Part shown: positions 12,286-14,575 of the stretch, piece after piece
How the letters are laid out: every line of letters starts with the position of its first letter
Position numbering within the stretch: position 1 is the first letter of the stretch
Notes under the pieces: model-generated
What the model was told of the DNA's origin: nothing
What the model saw: the letters and a program-made list of their open reading frames with translations, nothing else
Database searches by the model: none
From: JALZAH01 sp051000755
GTDB lineage: Bacteria; Actinomycetota; Acidimicrobiia; Acidimicrobiales; Palsa-688
Reading direction: 5' to 3'
Assembly (NCBI GenBank): GCA_051000755.1
Contig: JBPCNZ010000055.1
Coordinates: 1 to 14,575, forward strand
Length of the DNA stretch: 14,575 nt
Made by a program: the position numbers and the translations under genes

Positions 12286-14450
12286 GCCGAGTACTCGCCA
12301 GTTCAGGTGACTACCAGGTGTTCACCCTGCACAGCTCGGAGTGGCTCTGGTTGGTCTTCGCCGCCGCCTGCGGGGTGGCCGCCCTCGTCACCGCCGTGTT
12401 CCTCATGCGGGGAGTGCTGGCCGCCGATGAAGGCACCCCCAACATGATCGCCATCGCCAGGGCCATCCAAGAAGGGGCCCTGGCCTACCTGAAACGCCAG
12501 TTCAAGACCATCGGGATCATCATCATCCCCCTCGCCGTGCTGGTCTTCGTCACCTCCACCAAGGTGATCAACGCCACGACAGGCCACACCGCCCTCGGCT
12601 TCGTCCCGTCGGGGATCTTCAGGACGGCCGCATTCGTCGTCGGTGCCACCCTGTCGGGTCTCACCGGCTTCATCGGCATGAGCATCGCGGTGCGGGGCAA
12701 CGTGCGCACCGCGGCGGCCGCCCGCAGCGGCTCGCTGGCCGATGCCCTGCGGGTCGCCTTCCGTACCGGAGGCGTCACCGGCATGTTCGTGGTCGGCTTC
12801 GGCCTCCTCGGAGCCACCGTCATCGTCATGCTGGCTCAGAACACGGCCACGGCCATCCTGATCGGCTTCGGTTTCGGCTGCTCGCTGCTGGCGTTGTTCA
12901 TGCGAGTGGGCGGCGGCATCTTCACCAAGGCGGCCGACGTCGGCGCCGACCTCGTCGGCAAGGTGGAAGCCGGGATCCCTGAGGACGACCCCCGCAACGC
13001 GGCGACCATCGCCGACAACGTGGGCGACAACGTCGGCGACTGCGCGGGCATGGCCGCCGACCTGTTCGAGACCTACGCGGTCACCGCCGTCGCGGTGATG
13101 CTGCTGGGAGTGCTGACCTTCCAGGAGGTCGGCACCGTGGCGGTCTTCCCGCTGGTGATCGGCGGCGTGTCACTGATCGCCTCGATCATCGGCACCCTCA
13201 CCGTGCGCAGCCGCGCGGGCAACATCGAGCGCGCTCTCTACCAGGGTCTGATCGTCTCGGGCGGCCTGGCGGCGATCGCCTTCCTCCCGATCACGCTCAC
13301 GATGATGGACGACCTCACCTTCAAGGAGGGCGTCTCCGCCCTCCTGCGCGGTGGCTCCGGCGAGGCGCCCACCGGCATCGAGATCTATCTCTGCACGCTG
13401 GTCGGCATCGGCATCACCGCCGGTCTGTTCGTCATCACCGACTACTACACGTCGACCCGCTTCCGGCCCGTGCGCACCACCGCGCGCGCGTCCCAGACGG
13501 GGCACGCCACGAACATCATCCAGGGCCTCGCCCAGGGCCTCCAGTCCACTGCGGCCCCGGCCATCCTGCTCGCGATCGGGATCCTCGTCGCGAACGAGCT
13601 GGCCGGCATCTACGGCATCGGCGTTGCGTTGATGGCGCAGCTGTCGCTGACCGGCCTGATCGTGGCGCTCGACGCATTCGGGCCGATCACCGACAACGCC
13701 GGCGGCATCGCCGAGATGGCCGACCTGCCGGAGGACGTGCGCAACGTGACCGACCCGCTCGACGCGGTCGGCAACACGACCAAGGCGGTGACGAAGGGAT
13801 ACGCGATCGGCTCCGCGGTGCTCGCGGCGCTGGTGCTGTTCGCCGCCTTCGTGGAGGAGCTGCGCGAGGAGGCCGTCAAGGAGGGGGCGAAGGTCACCTC
13901 GTTCGACATCTCCCAACCGGAGGTGCTGGTCGGCCTGCTGATCGGCGGCATGATGGTCTACCTGTTTGCCGCGCTCGCGATCGAGGCAGTCGGTCGCGCC
14001 GGCGGCGGCGTGGTCGAGGAGGTGCGCCGGCAGTTCAAGGAGAAGCCGGGCATCATGGACTACACCGAGAAGCCGGACTATGCGCGCGCCGTGGACATCG
14101 TCACGGCGTCCGCGCAGCGCGAGATGATCGTGCCGGCCTTGATTCCGATCCTGGTGCCCGTGATCGTCGGCCTGCTCTCCACGCAAGCGCTCGGTGGCTT
14201 GCTGATCGGCGTGATCGTCGTCGGCTTCTTCGCCGCGGTGTCGATGACCGCCGGCGGCGGCGCGTGGGACAACGCGAAGAAGCTGATCGAGGACGGCGAG
14301 TACGGCGGCAAGGGCTCGGAGGCCCACGCCGCGTCGGTCACGGGCGACACGGTGGGCGATCCCTACAAGGACACCGCCGGCCCCGCAATTAACCCGATGA
14401 TCAAGGTGGCGAACATCGTGGCGCTGCTGATGATCCCGTTCCTGGTCTAG
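12282..14450 (+). CDS. hppA: Proton-translocating pyrophosphatase, K+-independent type
   Basis: A 722-residue membrane pump that couples pyrophosphate hydrolysis to proton export. The substrate loop is DVGADLVGKVEAGIPEDDPRN (219-239), followed by DNVGDNVGDCAGMAADLFE. The second acidic cluster is DAFGPITDNAGGIAEMA (464-480), and the third contains GDTVGDPYKDTAGPAINPM near the C-terminus. At the cation-specificity site the protein reads GNTTKAVTKG, with Lys501 and Thr504 where K+-dependent enzymes have Ala and Ala/Gly, so it should not need K+. AAGGAG at 12268-12273 precedes the ATG by 8 nt, and the start overlaps the DtxR-family stop. Ala codons shift from about 30 GCC:5 GCG before ~13000 to about 28 GCC:37 GCG after it, so the gene may be a join of two sources. 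Confidence 0.96.
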   Translation: MSRVLASSGDYQVFTLHSSEWLWLVFAAACGVAALVTAVFLMRGVLAADEGTPNMIAIARAIQEGALAYLKRQFKTIGIIIIPLAVLVFVTSTKVINATTGHTALGFVPSGIFRTAAFVVGATLSGLTGFIGMSIAVRGNVRTAAAARSGSLADALRVAFRTGGVTGMFVVGFGLLGATVIVMLAQNTATAILIGFGFGCSLLALFMRVGGGIFTKAADVGADLVGKVEAGIPEDDPRNAATIADNVGDNVGDCAGMAADLFETYAVTAVAVMLLGVLTFQEVGTVAVFPLVIGGVSLIASIIGTLTVRSRAGNIERALYQGLIVSGGLAAIAFLPITLTMMDDLTFKEGVSALLRGGSGEAPTGIEIYLCTLVGIGITAGLFVITDYYTSTRFRPVRTTARASQTGHATNIIQGLAQGLQSTAAPAILLAIGILVANELAGIYGIGVALMAQLSLTGLIVALDAFGPITDNAGGIAEMADLPEDVRNVTDPLDAVGNTTKAVTKGYAIGSAVLAALVLFAAFVEELREEAVKEGAKVTSFDISQPEVLVGLLIGGMMVYLFAALAIEAVGRAGGGVVEEVRRQFKEKPGIMDYTEKPDYARAVDIVTASAQREMIVPALIPILVPVIVGLLSTQALGGLLIGVIVVGFFAAVSMTAGGGAWDNAKKLIEDGEYGGKGSEAHAASVTGDTVGDPYKDTAGPAINPMIKVANIVALLMIPFLV

Positions 14451-14575
14451 ATGGGAGCCGCGGCGCGGCTCACTCTTGCGTTCGCAGCGCTAGCGGTCGC
14501 CGCTCCGGCGGCGAACACGGGGTCGCTCTCGACCCACATAGCCCACAGACACGGCAACGAGCCGGTGAGCCCCAT
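14451..14575 (+). CDS. 5' end of a putative secreted protein (cut by window end)
   Basis: An open frame begins with ATG directly after the hppA stop and stays open for 41 codons to the window end. Its N-terminus (MGAAARLTLAFAALAVAAPA) looks like a signal peptide, followed by polar residues including THIAHRHGNEP. There is no visible ribosome binding site in the upstream hppA sequence. It uses GCG-rich Ala codons and the rare codons CTA, ATA and AGA, unlike genes before ~13000. The frame could be incidental, and function is unknown. Confidence 0.4.
   Translation, partial: MGAAARLTLAFAALAVAAPAANTGSLSTHIAHRHGNEPVSP

Overview
The window is very GC-rich and GCC/CTC/GTC-biased. It carries an F420-dependent (Ddn-type) nitroreductase homologue, a class E sortase, many GTG starts, and at least six genes whose start codon lies 6-9 nt after a TANNNT -10 box, with no room for a ribosome binding site. 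Together these point to a high-GC actinomycete, most like Acidimicrobiia. That placement is inference from gene content. The first ~88 bases are almost pure C, which looks like a sequencing or assembly artefact at a contig end.

Layout. (1) 100-2249, minus strand: a TetR regulator and a DHA2-type MFS efflux pump, overlapping by ATGA, with a perfect 21-bp palindromic operator (2268-2288) in the divergent promoter region. (2) 2378-4087: glutamine-dependent NAD+ synthetase (nadE). (3) 4124-5409: a second TetR regulator overlapping by GTGA with an unrecognised helical protein. A convergent SRPBCC-domain gene (5791-5354) overlaps the tail of that protein. (4) 5903-6319: Ddn-family nitroreductase, converging on a selenocysteine tRNA gene (selC, 6445-6353, minus, anticodon UCA). 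(5) 6580-6651: a leaderless 23-codon membrane micro-ORF, followed by strong hairpins. (6) 7697-6807, minus: an HAD-IB phosphatase with a 15-bp tandem repeat and a C-terminal membrane anchor. (7) 7805-9681: class E sortase and a secreted, membrane-anchored fibronectin-III-like protein, overlapping by GTGA. (8) 9691-10392: PhoU. (9) 10526-11362: a STAS anti-sigma antagonist and an RsbW-type anti-sigma kinase, with no sigma factor beside them. (10) 11509-14450: a DtxR-family metalloregulator overlapping by ATGA with a K+-independent-type proton-pumping pyrophosphatase (hppA). (11) From 14451, the open 5' end of a putative secreted protein.

Most of this is ordinary chromosome: NAD synthesis, efflux, phosphate and sigma-factor control, and pyrophosphate energetics. 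The points that deserve attention are the selC gene, which implies selenoprotein synthesis in this lineage; the leaderless micro-ORF beside it; the coupling of a metalloregulator with an altered metal site to hppA; the sortase/FnIII pair without a sorting signal; and an abrupt codon-usage change inside hppA. That last change may mean the contig is chimeric from about 13,000 onward. I see no CRISPR array, insertion sequence, phage module or defence cluster.
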